Notes: a model not told the origin generated them from the sequence alone. Positions 9,009 through 17,522 are shown, counted from the stretch's first letter. The stretch is 64,000 nt of DNA from Tropicimonas sp. IMCC6043 (GCF_004146235.1 NZ_SELO01000006.1:1-64000); one strand, 5' to 3'. Program-made: numbers and translations.

Positions 9009-10232
9009 CTAGAGCGTTGCGTCGAGCGCCGCGATAAGCCGGTCCACCTCCTCCGCGGTCGTGTAGTGAACGAAGCTGAGCCGCAGTACGCCTCGGTCGA
9101 GGTCCACACCGAGCGCCTCGAGCGGGCGGACGGCATAGAAGTCGCCTCCACCGGCCATGATGCCGTGCTCGGCCAGCGCCCGGGCCGCGGCTTCGGCGTC
9201 GCGGCCGAGATCGACCGCAATCGTCGGCGCGCGGCGTGCGGCCTCGCGGGGCCCAAGCAGCCGCAGGTCGTTGCGGGCGGACAAGTAGTCGAGGAGCGGC
9301 TGGGCCAGCGCGGTCTCGTGGGCGCGGATCAGCGCGTTCAGCGCCGCATTGCGCTCGACCGGACTGCCGGCGAGCCCGTGATGGGCGGCGAGTGCGTCGA
9401 AGTAATCCGCGATTCCGGCACAGGCGGCGACCTGCGCGTGGTCGGGACCGGCCGGAGTAAAGCGCTTGTAGAGCACCTCGCCGTTGAAGAAATGCGCCTG
9501 GTTCGGCAGTTCGAAGCCGATCTGGCGGCGGATCACCATGATCCCCTGATGCGGCCCGTAGGTCTTGTAGCTTGAGAAGAGGTAGATGTCGGGGCCGAGA
9601 TTGCCGACATCCGGCAGCCCATGCGGCGCGTAGGAGACGCCGTCGACGCAGGTAAAGGCACCTGCCGCATGCGCCAGCGCGGTGATGGCGGTGACATCGT
9701 TGATCTCGCCCACCACGTTCGAGCAATGCGGGAAACAGACCAGGCGGACATTGCCGTCCTCGAGCAACACGTCGAGATCGGTCGGATCGAGCGAGCCCGT
9801 CTCGCGGTCGATCCGCCATTCGCGGACCTCGATCCCCTCGTCTGCGAGCCGCCGCCAGGGGCCGGAATTGGCCTCGTGGTCCTGGTTCGTCACCACGATT
9901 GCCTCGCCGGGCGTCAGCCAGAGGCGCACCGCATTTGCCAGTACATTTGTGTTCGCGGTGGTCGAGGGACCGAAGGAAAGCTCGTCGGTCTCGACGCCCA
10001 GCAGCGCGGCGAGCCGAGCGCGGGCCTCGTCCATCTCCGCACCCGCCGCCTCCGCGGCGGCATAGGGCGCGTAGGGCTGCACCTTGCGCTGGTGGTAGAA
10101 CCGGGTGAGCCGGTCGATGACCGGGCCACAGGTATAGGAACCGCCGGCATTCTCGAAGAAGGCCATGCCCTCCAGCGAGGGCTCGGAAAAGGCCGGGAAC
10201 TGCGCCCGGACGAAATCGGTGTCGAGTCTCAT
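9009..10232 (-). CDS. class V aminotransferase, cysteine-desulfurase-like
   Basis: Predicted 407-residue PLP enzyme of aminotransferase class V. The PLP lysine sits in SSYKTYGPHQG (Lys223), and HCSNVVG (169-175) and VDGVSYAPHG (197-205) are the cofactor-binding segments. The N terminus VRAQFPAFSEP resembles the cysteine desulfurase-like subfamily (TIGR01976 type), whose substrates are mostly unknown. The ATG at 10232 lies just beyond a strong terminator of the BCCT gene, so it needs its own promoter, which I could not identify. It ends 70 nt before the photolyase start. Confidence 0.87.
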   Translation of the reverse strand: MRLDTDFVRAQFPAFSEPSLEGMAFFENAGGSYTCGPVIDRLTRFYHQRKVQPYAPYAAAEAAGAEMDEARARLAALLGVETDELSFGPSTTANTNVLANAVRLWLTPGEAIVVTNQDHEANSGPWRRLADEGIEVREWRIDRETGSLDPTDLDVLLEDGNVRLVCFPHCSNVVGEINDVTAITALAHAAGAFTCVDGVSYAPHGLPDVGNLGPDIYLFSSYKTYGPHQGIMVIRRQIGFELPNQAHFFNGEVLYKRFTPAGPDHAQVAACAGIADYFDALAAHHGLAGSPVERNAALNALIRAHETALAQPLLDYLSARNDLRLLGPREAARRAPTIAVDLGRDAEAAARALAEHGIMAGGGDFYAVRPLEALGVDLDRGVLRLSFVHYTTAEEVDRLIAALDATL

Positions 10233-10252
10233 GGAAGAAGGGAAACGACAAA

Positions 10253-10277
10253 GGGCGGCGCTCCGCAAGCGCCGCCC
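10253..10277 (-). terminator. terminator hairpin after the BCCT transporter
   Basis: A perfect 10-bp GC stem (10253-10262 with 10268-10277) and a 5-base loop. On the minus strand it is followed by TTTGTCGTTT. It lies 23 nt past the BCCT stop and 20 nt before the aminotransferase start, so it should separate these two genes. Confidence 0.75.
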
Positions 10278-10300
10278 CCCGCGTCAGTTTGGCCCGGCGC

Positions 10301-11935
10301 TCAGCGGGGTTCGCTTGCCAGCCCCTTGGCAATTGCCACGCACATCATCAGGAGCACGATGGTGAAGGGCAGTCCTGTCGAGATCACCATTGCCTGCAAC
10401 GCCGCGAGCCCGCCGCCCAGAAGCAGCACGATCGCCACCGCGCCCTCGAAGGTGCACCAGAAGACCCGTTGCGGGACGGGCGCGTCGACCTTGCCGCCGG
10501 CGGTGATCGTGTCGATAACGAGGCTGCCGGAGTCCGACGAGGTGACAAAGAAGACGATCACCAGGACGATGCCGAGCGTCGAGGTGAGGCCGGACATCGG
10601 CAGGCCCTCGAGCATCGCGAAGAGCGACATCTCGGGCGAGTAGCTGTCGATCACATTGGCCTTCACGGCGCTGCCCGCCGGATCGGTCAACACCTGGTCG
10701 ATGGCGGTGCCGCCGAAGACCGCCATCCAGAGCACACAGACGAGGCTCGGGATGATCAGCACGCAGATGACGAACTCGCGCACCGTGCGGCCTCGGCTGA
10801 CGCGGGCGATGAACATGCCGACGAAGGGTGACCAGGAGATCCACCAGGCCCAGTAGAAGGCGGTCCAGCCGTTCATGTAGCTGGTGTCCTCACGGCCGAT
10901 CGGGTTGGAGAAGGCGGCGAGATCCGCGACATAGGTGACCAGCCCGGCGCCGAAGTCGCTCAGGATCGTGAGCGTCGGGCCAACGAGCAGGACGAAGAGC
11001 AACAGGAGCGCCGCAAGGCCCATGTTGATCTCTGAGAGCACCTTCACACCGCCGTCGAGGCCTCGCAGCACCGAGATCAGAGCAATCGCGGTAATGAGGG
11101 TGATCAGGAGCACCTGAACCTCGACATTGTTCGGCACGCCGAAGACATGCTCGAGGCCGGCATTCGCCTGCTGCGCGCCGAAACCGAGCGAAGTGGCGAG
11201 CCCGAAGAGCGTGGCGAAAACGGCGAGCGTGTCGATGACGTGACCGGTCCAGCCCCACACCTTTTCGCCGAAGATCGGGTAGAAGGCCGAGCGGATGGTC
11301 AGCGGCAGCCCCTTGTTGAAGGAGAAGAGCGCCAGCGCCAGCGCTACGATGGCATAGATCGCCCAAGGGTGCAGGCCCCAGTGGAAGATCGTCGCCGCCA
11401 GACCCATACGCTTGGCCGCATCGACATTGGCCGCGATGATCGAACCGTCCTCGGCGAAGGGCGACGGCACACCGAGCGGTTCGGAGACCGCCATGTGGTA
11501 GACCGGCTCCAGAACGCCGAAGAACATCAGGCCGATCCCCATGCCGGCGGCGAAGAGCATCGCAAACCAGCCGGCGTATGTGTAGTCCGGCGTCGCGTCG
11601 CGCCCACCCAGACGCACCGCGCCCCAGGGTGAGACGATCAGCACGAGACAGAACAGGACAAAGATGTTGGCGGCCCCGAGAAAGAACCAGTTGAAGGTGC
11701 TGGTAAGCCAGGGGCGCAGCGCTCCGAAGGCGGCAGTTGCCTGCTCCTGGAACACCAGCGCGTAAAAGACGAAGACCACGATGGTCAGCGCCGAGACCAT
11801 GAAGACCGGGTTGTGGATGTCGAAGCCGAGCGGTCCGACCGAGCCCTCGAGATTGTCCTGGCCGATCTCGTAATCCGTCTCGATCAGGTCGGCGGGGCCT
11901 TCCGGCTCCGGAATGCCGGCTGTTTCATCTGTCAT
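10301..11935 (-). CDS. BCCT family betaine/choline/carnitine transporter
   Basis: Predicted 544-residue secondary transporter with about 12 membrane segments, importing glycine betaine, choline or related quaternary amines, usually with sodium or proton. Key features are the AAGMGIGLMFFGV glycine stretch near residue 130, and FYWAWWISWSPFVGMFIARVSRG, the BCCT tryptophan signature. The N-terminal 40 residues are acidic and cytoplasmic. It follows the uspA gene by 33 nt on the same strand, so the two probably share a transcript. A link to betaine breakdown by the MttB-like and BHMT-like proteins near 48 kb is an inference. Confidence 0.92.
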   Translation of the reverse strand: MTDETAGIPEPEGPADLIETDYEIGQDNLEGSVGPLGFDIHNPVFMVSALTIVVFVFYALVFQEQATAAFGALRPWLTSTFNWFFLGAANIFVLFCLVLIVSPWGAVRLGGRDATPDYTYAGWFAMLFAAGMGIGLMFFGVLEPVYHMAVSEPLGVPSPFAEDGSIIAANVDAAKRMGLAATIFHWGLHPWAIYAIVALALALFSFNKGLPLTIRSAFYPIFGEKVWGWTGHVIDTLAVFATLFGLATSLGFGAQQANAGLEHVFGVPNNVEVQVLLITLITAIALISVLRGLDGGVKVLSEINMGLAALLLLFVLLVGPTLTILSDFGAGLVTYVADLAAFSNPIGREDTSYMNGWTAFYWAWWISWSPFVGMFIARVSRGRTVREFVICVLIIPSLVCVLWMAVFGGTAIDQVLTDPAGSAVKANVIDSYSPEMSLFAMLEGLPMSGLTSTLGIVLVIVFFVTSSDSGSLVIDTITAGGKVDAPVPQRVFWCTFEGAVAIVLLLGGGLAALQAMVISTGLPFTIVLLMMCVAIAKGLASEPR

Positions 11936-11968
11936 TTCAGTCCCTTTCGCGATTCTTGTATTTCTGCC

Positions 11969-12388
11969 TCACATCCGGACGACGAAGACCGACGCCTTCG
12001 AATGGCCGGCGATGGTGCCGCCATTGGAGGGCCAAACATAGTCCATCAGATTCGGGATGTGGCTCGCCATGACGATCAGATCGGCGCCGATCTCCCCGGC
12101 GGCCTTGATCAGAGCCGGGTCGAGATCCACCGCCGGATCGTGGGAGAAGATGGCGTGCGCGCCGGTTTCGATCCCCTCCGCGTCCGCCTGCCCGGCCGCG
12201 AAGCTCGCAAGCCGGTCAGAAAACTCCACCGGCGTGTGCGCGATCTTGCCGGGCAGCGCGGTACTCACCGCGGCATAGACCACCGGAATCTTGTAGAGCC
12301 GCGCGAGATCAGCCGCGCATTTGAGGGCCTTGCCGAGGCGATCGACATGGCCGAGATCGACCGGAACCATGATCTGGGTGAACATCAT
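11969..12388 (-). CDS. universal stress protein (UspA family)
   Basis: Predicted 139-residue cytoplasmic alpha/beta protein. It begins FTQIMVPVDLG, the usual UspA strand and loop, has VMASHIPN, and ends with a nucleotide-binding loop of the form GG-TIAGHSKASVFVV. This suggests an ATP-binding subtype. It is the first gene of a likely two-gene unit with the BCCT transporter, a common pairing in Rhodobacterales where USP proteins sit beside membrane transporters. GGGAGACG lies just before its ATG. Confidence 0.9.
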   Translation of the reverse strand: MMFTQIMVPVDLGHVDRLGKALKCAADLARLYKIPVVYAAVSTALPGKIAHTPVEFSDRLASFAAGQADAEGIETGAHAIFSHDPAVDLDPALIKAAGEIGADLIVMASHIPNLMDYVWPSNGGTIAGHSKASVFVVRM

Positions 12389-12455
12389 CGTCTCCCTTTT
12401 CTGTCAGGCGTCACCGTGACCGACGCTAATGCAATCACGCAGGATAAACAAACAG

Positions 12456-12475
12456 CGACATGCAGATGTCGTTTT
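12456..12475. promoter_or_regulatory. inverted repeat in the uspA upstream region
   Basis: CGACAT and ATGTCG form a perfect 6-bp inverted repeat around GCAG (12456-12471), followed on the plus strand by five T. It lies 68 nt upstream of the uspA ATG. It could be a regulator site for the minus-strand genes; as a plus-strand terminator it would have no gene to end. Confidence 0.3.
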
Positions 12476-12585
12476 TCGCTCTCGGCAGGATGAGTGACGC
12501 CGCTTGCGTAGGCGCAGCCTCGGAAGAGCTTACTCGTCGATTCTTCGCCAACATGTTTTCGTTTGCGGTAACATGCATTACGCCG

Positions 12586-12612
12586 TCGTCGGATTGATCC
12601 CCAATCCGACGA
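12586..12612 (+). promoter_or_regulatory. hairpin in the leader of the diheme cytochrome gene
   Basis: Arms at 12586-12595 and 12603-12612 form a perfect 10-bp stem with a 7-base loop, 42 nt before the cytochrome ATG. It has no T tail, so it is more likely an operator or a leader structure than a terminator. Confidence 0.35.
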
Positions 12613-12654
12613 GAGCCTGCCTCGGGTTTGCCTGGGGCGAATGGAGGAACCGCA

Positions 12655-13494
12655 ATGTTTCGATACGTTCTTGTTGTCCCGATTGCCATGTTTTCCGTCG
12701 TCGCGAAGGCCGAGCCGAGCCTTGAACGCGGCACCTATCTCGTCACCGGCCCGGCCGCTTGCGGCAATTGCCACACGCCCAAGGGGCCGGACGGACCGGA
12801 CATGTCCAACGAACTGGGAGGTTTCCTGGTCGAGAAGAACGACGCTTTCGAGGCCTGGGCCCCGAACATCACGCCCGGCGGGCGGGTGGCGACCTGGAGC
12901 GACGCGGAGCTTGCCCGTGCGATCCGCGAGGGCATCCGTCCCGATGGCAGCGTCATAGGCCCGCCGATGCCGATCGGGCTCTACCGCGGGCTCAACGACG
13001 ACGACCTCATGTCGATCGTGATGTATCTGCGCAACGTGCCGGCGAGCGACATCGTCACGCCGGCGTCATCCTACAACATCCCGCTGCCTCCCGCCTATGG
13101 TCCGCCGATCGATAGCATGCCGGCGATACCGACCGGAGCGACGGTCGAGTATGGCGCGTATCTCGCCGGACCTGTGGCACATTGCATCGAATGCCACACA
13201 ACATTCGGGCCGAACGGGCCGATGTTCGAGACGCATCTCGGCGCCGGAGGGTATGAGTTTCACGGGCCGTGGGGTGTCTCGGTCGCACCCAACATCACCT
13301 CCAGCGAGGACGGTCTGGCAGACCACACCGATGCCGAGATCGCGACGATGATCACGACGGGGACACGCACGGACGGCAGCCCGATGCTGCCGCCGATGCC
13401 CTATGGCAATTTCGCTTCCCTGACGGAGCAGGATCTCCAGGCGATCATCCTTTACCTGCGGCAGTTGCCGCCGCTGCCGGACCCTGGCAATTGA
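12655..13494 (+). CDS. exported diheme cytochrome c
   Basis: Predicted 279-residue periplasmic electron carrier. The first 18 residues form a signal peptide ending AKA-E. Two CXXCH haem sites are present: CGNCH (36-40) and CIECH (177-181). Each half has the NIT-P motif and a late methionine (PPMP) likely to serve as the distal haem ligand, as in cytochrome subunits of alcohol and aldehyde dehydrogenases. GGAGGA lies 7 nt before ATG 12655. No dehydrogenase gene is adjacent, so its electron donor is unknown. A related protein is encoded at 43723-44607. Confidence 0.9.
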   Translation: MFRYVLVVPIAMFSVVAKAEPSLERGTYLVTGPAACGNCHTPKGPDGPDMSNELGGFLVEKNDAFEAWAPNITPGGRVATWSDAELARAIREGIRPDGSVIGPPMPIGLYRGLNDDDLMSIVMYLRNVPASDIVTPASSYNIPLPPAYGPPIDSMPAIPTGATVEYGAYLAGPVAHCIECHTTFGPNGPMFETHLGAGGYEFHGPWGVSVAPNITSSEDGLADHTDAEIATMITTGTRTDGSPMLPPMPYGNFASLTEQDLQAIILYLRQLPPLPDPGN

Positions 13495-13501
13495 CAGCGC
13501 G

Positions 13502-13529
13502 GGTCCGCTCCCGGTTCCGGGGGCGGACC
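13502..13529. terminator. hairpin between convergent genes
   Basis: GGTCCGC and GCGGACC flank a second paired CCCGG/CCGGG segment, giving a 13-bp stem with a two-base loop. It sits 7 nt past the cytochrome stop and 16 nt before the end of the convergent reductase gene. There is no T run on either side, so termination is inferred from position and strength of the stem. Confidence 0.45.
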
Positions 13530-13545
13530 GAAGCACCGGCCCGGC

Positions 13546-14532
13546 TCAGGCGTTGACGTCCACCACGACGCGGCCCCGCACCTGACCTTTCAGGATCTCC
13601 GCGCCCAGCCGCGGCAGGTCCTCGAGCCCCGCCTCGACGATCATCCCCTCGAGTTTTTCCATCGGCAGGTCCGTCACGACCCGGTTCCAGGCGGCGACAC
13701 GGTTCTCGTAGGGCTGCATCACCGAGTCGATGCCAAGCAGGTTCACGCCCCGCAACAGAAAGGGGATCACCGTCGCCGGAAGCTGCGTCCCACCCGCGAG
13801 CCCGACCGACGCCACGGAGCAACCGTATTTCATCTGCCCCAGCACGCGGGCCAGCATCGTGCCGCCCACCGCATCGATACAAGCTGCCCAGGTTTCCTTT
13901 TCCAGCGGCCGCTTCACCGTTTCGGCGATCTCGTCGCGGGTGATGAGGCGGCTGGCGCCAAGAGCGGCAAGGTATTGCGACTGTTCCGGCCGGCCGGTCA
14001 CGCCCACCACCTCGTAGCCAAGATTGGCGAGAATCGCGGTCGCCACCGAGCCGACGCCGCCCGTCGCCCCGGTCACCAGCACCTCGCCCTTGTCCGGCGT
14101 GAGCCCATGCGCCTCAAGTGCGATCACAGCCAGCATCGCGGTAAAGCCGGCCGTGCCGACAGCCATCGCCTGCCGCGTCGAGAGCCCCTCTGGCAGCGGC
14201 ACCAGCCAGTCCGCCTTGACCCGCGCCTTCTCGGCATAGCCGCCCCAATGGGCCTCGCCGACGCGCCAGCCCGTCAAAACGACCTTTTGGCCCGGCGCAT
14301 AGCGGCTGTCGTCACTAGCCGCCACGGTGCCGGCGAAATCGATCCCCGGCACATGCGGATAGGTCCGTACCAGCCCGCCGCCCGGCCCGATGCAGAGCCC
14401 GTCCTTGTAGTTCACCGTGGAATACTCTACCGCCACCGAGACGTCGCCTTCCGGCAGGCGGCTTTCGTCGATTTCCTTGACCGCGGCGCTCGTGCTCCCG
14501 TCCTCGGCCTTCTCGACAATCACTGCGCGCAT
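13546..14532 (-). CDS. acuI: AcuI/YhdH-type NADPH-dependent medium-chain reductase
   Basis: Predicted 328-residue medium-chain dehydrogenase/reductase without zinc ligands. The YhdH/AcuI pattern is clear: NYKDGLCIGPGGG near 42-54, PGIDFAGTV (63-71) and the cofactor motif VTGATGGVGSVA near 153-164. AcuI proteins reduce acryloyl-CoA to propionyl-CoA with NADPH, a step in 3-hydroxypropionate use and in detoxifying DMSP-derived acrylate in this order. Specificity here is inferred; a general quinone or acrylyl reductase remains possible. The gene stands between a convergent cytochrome and the dinB-like gene 45 nt upstream. Confidence 0.82.
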   Translation of the reverse strand: MRAVIVEKAEDGSTSAAVKEIDESRLPEGDVSVAVEYSTVNYKDGLCIGPGGGLVRTYPHVPGIDFAGTVAASDDSRYAPGQKVVLTGWRVGEAHWGGYAEKARVKADWLVPLPEGLSTRQAMAVGTAGFTAMLAVIALEAHGLTPDKGEVLVTGATGGVGSVATAILANLGYEVVGVTGRPEQSQYLAALGASRLITRDEIAETVKRPLEKETWAACIDAVGGTMLARVLGQMKYGCSVASVGLAGGTQLPATVIPFLLRGVNLLGIDSVMQPYENRVAAWNRVVTDLPMEKLEGMIVEAGLEDLPRLGAEILKGQVRGRVVVDVNA

Positions 14533-14577
14533 CCTGTCTCCTCCTTTGCGGGAGGGCCGCGGCGCGGTCGCCTCCGG

Positions 14578-15084
14578 TCAGATATTGCCCGGCATGAACG
14601 TCAGGTCGGTTGCCGCCGGTGTCGCTCCCGCCGCAGTCAGCATCGCGTGGACCTGGCCGCGGTGATGTGCCTGATGATTGAACATGTGCGCAACGCAGGT
14701 TGCAACCGGCCGCGTGAATTCGCGCCCGGCGGCGCCGGAATGATAGCGAAGGTCACCGCGCAGGTTGATCGGCCTGAGCCGCTTCGCCCAGAGATCGATC
14801 CCGCCATCGGTCCGCAGCCTGTCGGCCTTCCAGGCGGCGAAGGTCGGACAATAGGTCGGGCTCTCGGCGAGCGTGATCTCCGGCCTGTCATACGGGCCGA
14901 GGCGCGCCATCCAAATCCGGTCGGCCCAGAGCAGATGGTTTAGCGTGCCGAGAATCGACCCGAAGAAGGCGCCGCGGTCGAGCCGCAGCGCAGCGTCGTC
15001 CAGCGTTTCCGCCGCAGCGATCACCGCTTCGTTCTGCCACTTGTTGTATCGCGCCATCAGCCGGACGTAGTCGACCGAGATCAT
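14578..15084 (-). CDS. DinB family protein
   Basis: Predicted 168-residue four-helix-bundle protein of the DinB/YfiT metal-binding fold. The three helix histidines are visible: His50 in LNHLLW and two from HMFNHQAHHRGQ (His137 and His141). Members include mycothiol- or bacillithiol-dependent transferases and many proteins without known function. No substrate can be assigned. It lies 45 nt upstream of the acuI-like gene on the same strand and 83 nt downstream of the iron exporter gene. Confidence 0.85.
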   Translation of the reverse strand: MISVDYVRLMARYNKWQNEAVIAAAETLDDAALRLDRGAFFGSILGTLNHLLWADRIWMARLGPYDRPEITLAESPTYCPTFAAWKADRLRTDGGIDLWAKRLRPINLRGDLRYHSGAAGREFTRPVATCVAHMFNHQAHHRGQVHAMLTAAGATPAATDLTFMPGNI

Positions 15085-15167
15085 CGCCAGCGCTCCCCTG
15101 TCCTGTCATGCGTCAGGATGCAGCCGAACCCGACCCTGTCAAGCGGAAGGGTGGCACCGCGGCGCGC

Positions 15168-16145
15168 CTAGCTGCTGCCGATGAGCACGCCCGCGGCCAG
15201 CACCAGCCCGCCACCGAGAACAACCTGAAGGGCGGCGCGCCAGAACGGCGTCTCCATGAAGCGGTTCTGGATCCAGGCGATGGACCAGAGCTCGATGAAG
15301 ACGATGATCGCGGCGATGGTCGTCGCCGTCCAGAAATGCGGGATGAGATAGGGCAGCGCGTGGCCAAGCCCGCCGACCGTGGTCATCACGCCCGACGCGA
15401 TGCCGCGCTTCAGGGGGCTTCCCCGGCCCGAAAGCTCGCCGTCATCGGAGGCCGCCTCGGTGAACCCCATCGAGATTCCGGCACCGACCGAGGCGGCAAG
15501 TCCGACGAGGAAAGTGTTCCAGGTGTCTCCGGTGGCAAACGCCGCGGCGAAAATCGGCGCGAGCGTCGAGACCGAGCCGTCCATCAGCCCCGCGAGGCCG
15601 GGCTGCACCCAGGTCAGGACAAATTGCCGATGCGCGTTGTGGTCCTCCTCCGCGCGGGCCGCGTCGGTCAGATGCGCCTCCTCGAGCTCGCCCGCGCGGC
15701 GCTCGTGGCCAGCTTCGGCCGCCGCGAGATCGCCCAGCAGCCGGCGCAGGTCGGCGTCCCCAACCCGCTCGGCGGCGCGTTCGTAGAACCGCCGCGATTC
15801 CTGCTCCATCTCGCCGGCGATCTCGCGCGTCCGTTCGATCGGAAGCTGCTCCAGAAGCCATTCCGGCTTGCGCTCGTAGAACCCGGTGACATTGGCGCGA
15901 CGAATGAGCGGGATCGTCGGTCCAAAGCGGTCCTGGAATAGCGTGATCAGGCTCTGCCGGTGCTGGTCCTCCTCGGCCGCCATCTCCGTGAACATTGCCG
16001 CAGTCGCGGGATAGTCTGCCTGCAACCTGGAGGCGAAGTTGCGGTAGATCCGCCCGTCATCCTCCTCCGACGAGATCGCCAGCGCCAGGATTGCCCGCTC
16101 GTCGAGGTCGCGGAAATGCAATTTGTTGGAGAAGGAGAATTTCAT
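15168..16145 (-). CDS. mbfA: MbfA-like ferritin-VIT iron exporter
   Basis: Predicted 325-residue fusion of an N-terminal ferritin-like domain (about 10-160; EEDQH and EAGHERR supply Glu/His di-iron ligands) with a C-terminal VIT1/CCC1-type membrane domain (about 185-325, GLMDGSVSTLAPIF and three further segments). MbfA proteins of alphaproteobacteria export iron from the cytoplasm and help against peroxide and iron excess; in rhizobia they are controlled by Irr. I could not identify a clear Irr box upstream. The start at ATG 16145 gives the conserved N terminus. Its promoter must lie in the 110 bp shared with the divergent ssrA gene. Confidence 0.88.
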   Translation of the reverse strand: MKFSFSNKLHFRDLDERAILALAISSEEDDGRIYRNFASRLQADYPATAAMFTEMAAEEDQHRQSLITLFQDRFGPTIPLIRRANVTGFYERKPEWLLEQLPIERTREIAGEMEQESRRFYERAAERVGDADLRRLLGDLAAAEAGHERRAGELEEAHLTDAARAEEDHNAHRQFVLTWVQPGLAGLMDGSVSTLAPIFAAAFATGDTWNTFLVGLAASVGAGISMGFTEAASDDGELSGRGSPLKRGIASGVMTTVGGLGHALPYLIPHFWTATTIAAIIVFIELWSIAWIQNRFMETPFWRAALQVVLGGGLVLAAGVLIGSS

Positions 16146-16222
16146 GGCAACGGTCCGTCTCGGCAAGTCCTTCCCCGGATCTAGCGCCTCGCGCCGGCAA
16201 AGAAAACCGGGCGTCTTGCCGC

Positions 16223-16251
16223 TTGAACAGCACCACGCTTGCACCTATTTT
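16223..16251 (+). promoter_or_regulatory. sigma-70-type promoter of ssrA
   Basis: TTGAAC (16223-16228) and TATTTT (16246-16251) are separated by 17 bp, a good housekeeping promoter. Transcription would begin near 16258, at the base of the palindrome GTTCCC-TC-GGGAAC that opens the acceptor half of the tmRNA. Confidence 0.6.
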
Positions 16252-16257
16252 AAGATC

Positions 16258-16600
16258 GTTCCCTCGGGAACTATGGCGATAAACGCGCTCGTAATAAACG
16301 GCTCGGACCCGGGGGCGGTACCCGGCGGCTCCACCAAATATCCCTTGTTGGGGGATCATGGGGCCGAAATAGGATCGACGGACGTCTAAAGGGGTTAGCT
16401 TTCGCTCGGTGAGGTACCACCGTTATCGGTCCGCTAAGCATAATTGCCAACAACAATCATGCTCCGGTGGCCGTCGCTGCGTAATGCAGTGACCAAAGCC
16501 GAAATCTGAAGTCCAGCCCTCTAGCAAGGTCTGGCGGGGTTCGCAGGCACCTGGCAACAGAAGCCTGCACTTCCCCCCAAGACATGGCAATGATCTCACC
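16258..16600 (+). ncRNA. ssrA: transfer-messenger RNA, circularly permuted two-piece type
   Basis: Rescues stalled ribosomes and adds a degradation tag. The gene order is permuted: the acceptor piece comes first and ends CGGCTCC-A-CCA at 16326-16336, and the coding piece starts GGGGCCG at 16360. These two ends form a 7-bp acceptor stem whose third pair is G-U, the alanyl-tRNA synthetase identity element. A T-arm CCGGG/CCCGG with a 7-base loop precedes the acceptor end. The tag frame at 16446-16484 reads ANNNHAPVAVAA then TAA, with the stop inside a hairpin (GTCGCTGC/GCAGTGAC). An intervening segment of about 23 nt is presumably removed. The 5' end is set by the promoter; the 3' end is approximate. 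Confidence 0.93.
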
Positions 16601-16769
16601 GGTTTTCGGGGTAGTTCCGGAGTGATCCGAGCTTTCCTCCAGCCCTCTGCACAGAATCTGCCGGTCACCCTGCGGAACCGAGCCACGTGGGCCGGGCACC
16701 GACGTTCAGCGATTGTTCAGCTTTCGCGCCTATGACTGTTCCGTGCCACAGCGCCCAGCCGGAGGGAAC

Positions 16770-17198
16770 ATGTCCGACAAGCTCGATCTCATCCAATCCT
16801 TCTACGACCGCGTCTGGGTCGAGGGATCGCCCGAGGCAGCCGACGCATTCTTCGACCCGGAGGTGACGGCCAACGGCCTCGTTGCCGACCTTGCCTTTGG
16901 CGGGCCTGATTTCCACGCCTTCGTCGATGCCCTGCTCGCCCTGATCGAGGTGCGCCGCGTGACGCTTGTGCAACCGGTGGAACAGGGCGAGTGGATCTCG
17001 GTTCTGGTGCATTTCGAGGCGAGCGTGCTGGCCAGCGGCCGGGAAGTCGACGGCAGCGCCATGCTGCTGGCCCGGATCCGGAACAACCGGTTCCTGGAGG
17101 CCTATAACTGCCTCGATACGATCGGGATGTTCGAGAAGATGGGGCTCTTGCCAGAGAACTCCGCCGCGCTCTGCATGGCCGGTCACCGGCTCCGCTGA
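16770..17198 (+). CDS. NTF2/SnoaL-like protein
   Basis: Predicted 142-residue soluble protein of the SnoaL/NTF2-like superfamily, judged from the N-terminal helix LIQSFYDRVWVEGSPEAADAFF, a GPDFHAFVDALLALI segment and the following beta strands. Such proteins range from cyclases to small-molecule binders, and nothing here fixes a function. GGAGGG lies just upstream of ATG 16770, which is preferred over an in-frame start at 16713. It follows the ssrA gene by about 170 bp; that gap shows no clear gene. No signal peptide is present. Confidence 0.75.
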   Translation: MSDKLDLIQSFYDRVWVEGSPEAADAFFDPEVTANGLVADLAFGGPDFHAFVDALLALIEVRRVTLVQPVEQGEWISVLVHFEASVLASGREVDGSAMLLARIRNNRFLEAYNCLDTIGMFEKMGLLPENSAALCMAGHRLR

Positions 17199-17522
17199 AC
17201 CATCGGAAGGACGTCCGCAGACAACCGGAGCGCGCACGAATTCTGTTCTGTCGGACTCGGATGCCGATGGCCCTTGCCTTCCAGGTCCCGTTCGAATCCC
17301 GGAATTTCCGCCGTCCGGAACGAATCCCACCGGATCAACCGTCCAGAAGCGCGCGATAGTCCCGAACGCCCTATTTGGGAGGTCGCGAAGGTGTCGGCAA
17401 ATCTCTCGATGTCCGGCTAAAGCCGGCCGCGGAGAGCCGCCGAGACCAGCACAGGGAGGGCTATGATTCCGATTCAAATCCCCTATGCTGAGCCTGACTT
17501 TGGAAGAAGGAAACGACGGAAC
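17199..17522. other. 324-bp gap before sspB, no gene seen
   Basis: I find no convincing gene or RNA here. A GTTCGAATCCC string resembles a tRNA T loop but has no matching stem. The octamer CGAATCCC occurs twice about 37 bp apart. An in-frame ATG at 17463 could extend SspB by 20 residues but has no support from the family. The stretch presumably holds the sspB promoter. Confidence 0.5.

Noticed and set aside
16258-16271. GTTCCC-TC-GGGAAC as an EcfG (GGAAC) or repressor site
   Set aside because: No matching -10 element at proper spacing on either strand; its place at the proposed ssrA start is explained by the RNA structure.
16423-16699. Minus-strand ORFs opposite the tmRNA coding piece
   Set aside because: They overlap the tmRNA, whose paired acceptor ends and tag are far stronger evidence.
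17280-17310. tRNA-like GTTCGAATCCC string
   Set aside because: The flanking bases cannot form the T stem or an acceptor stem, so it is not a tRNA or a complete remnant.
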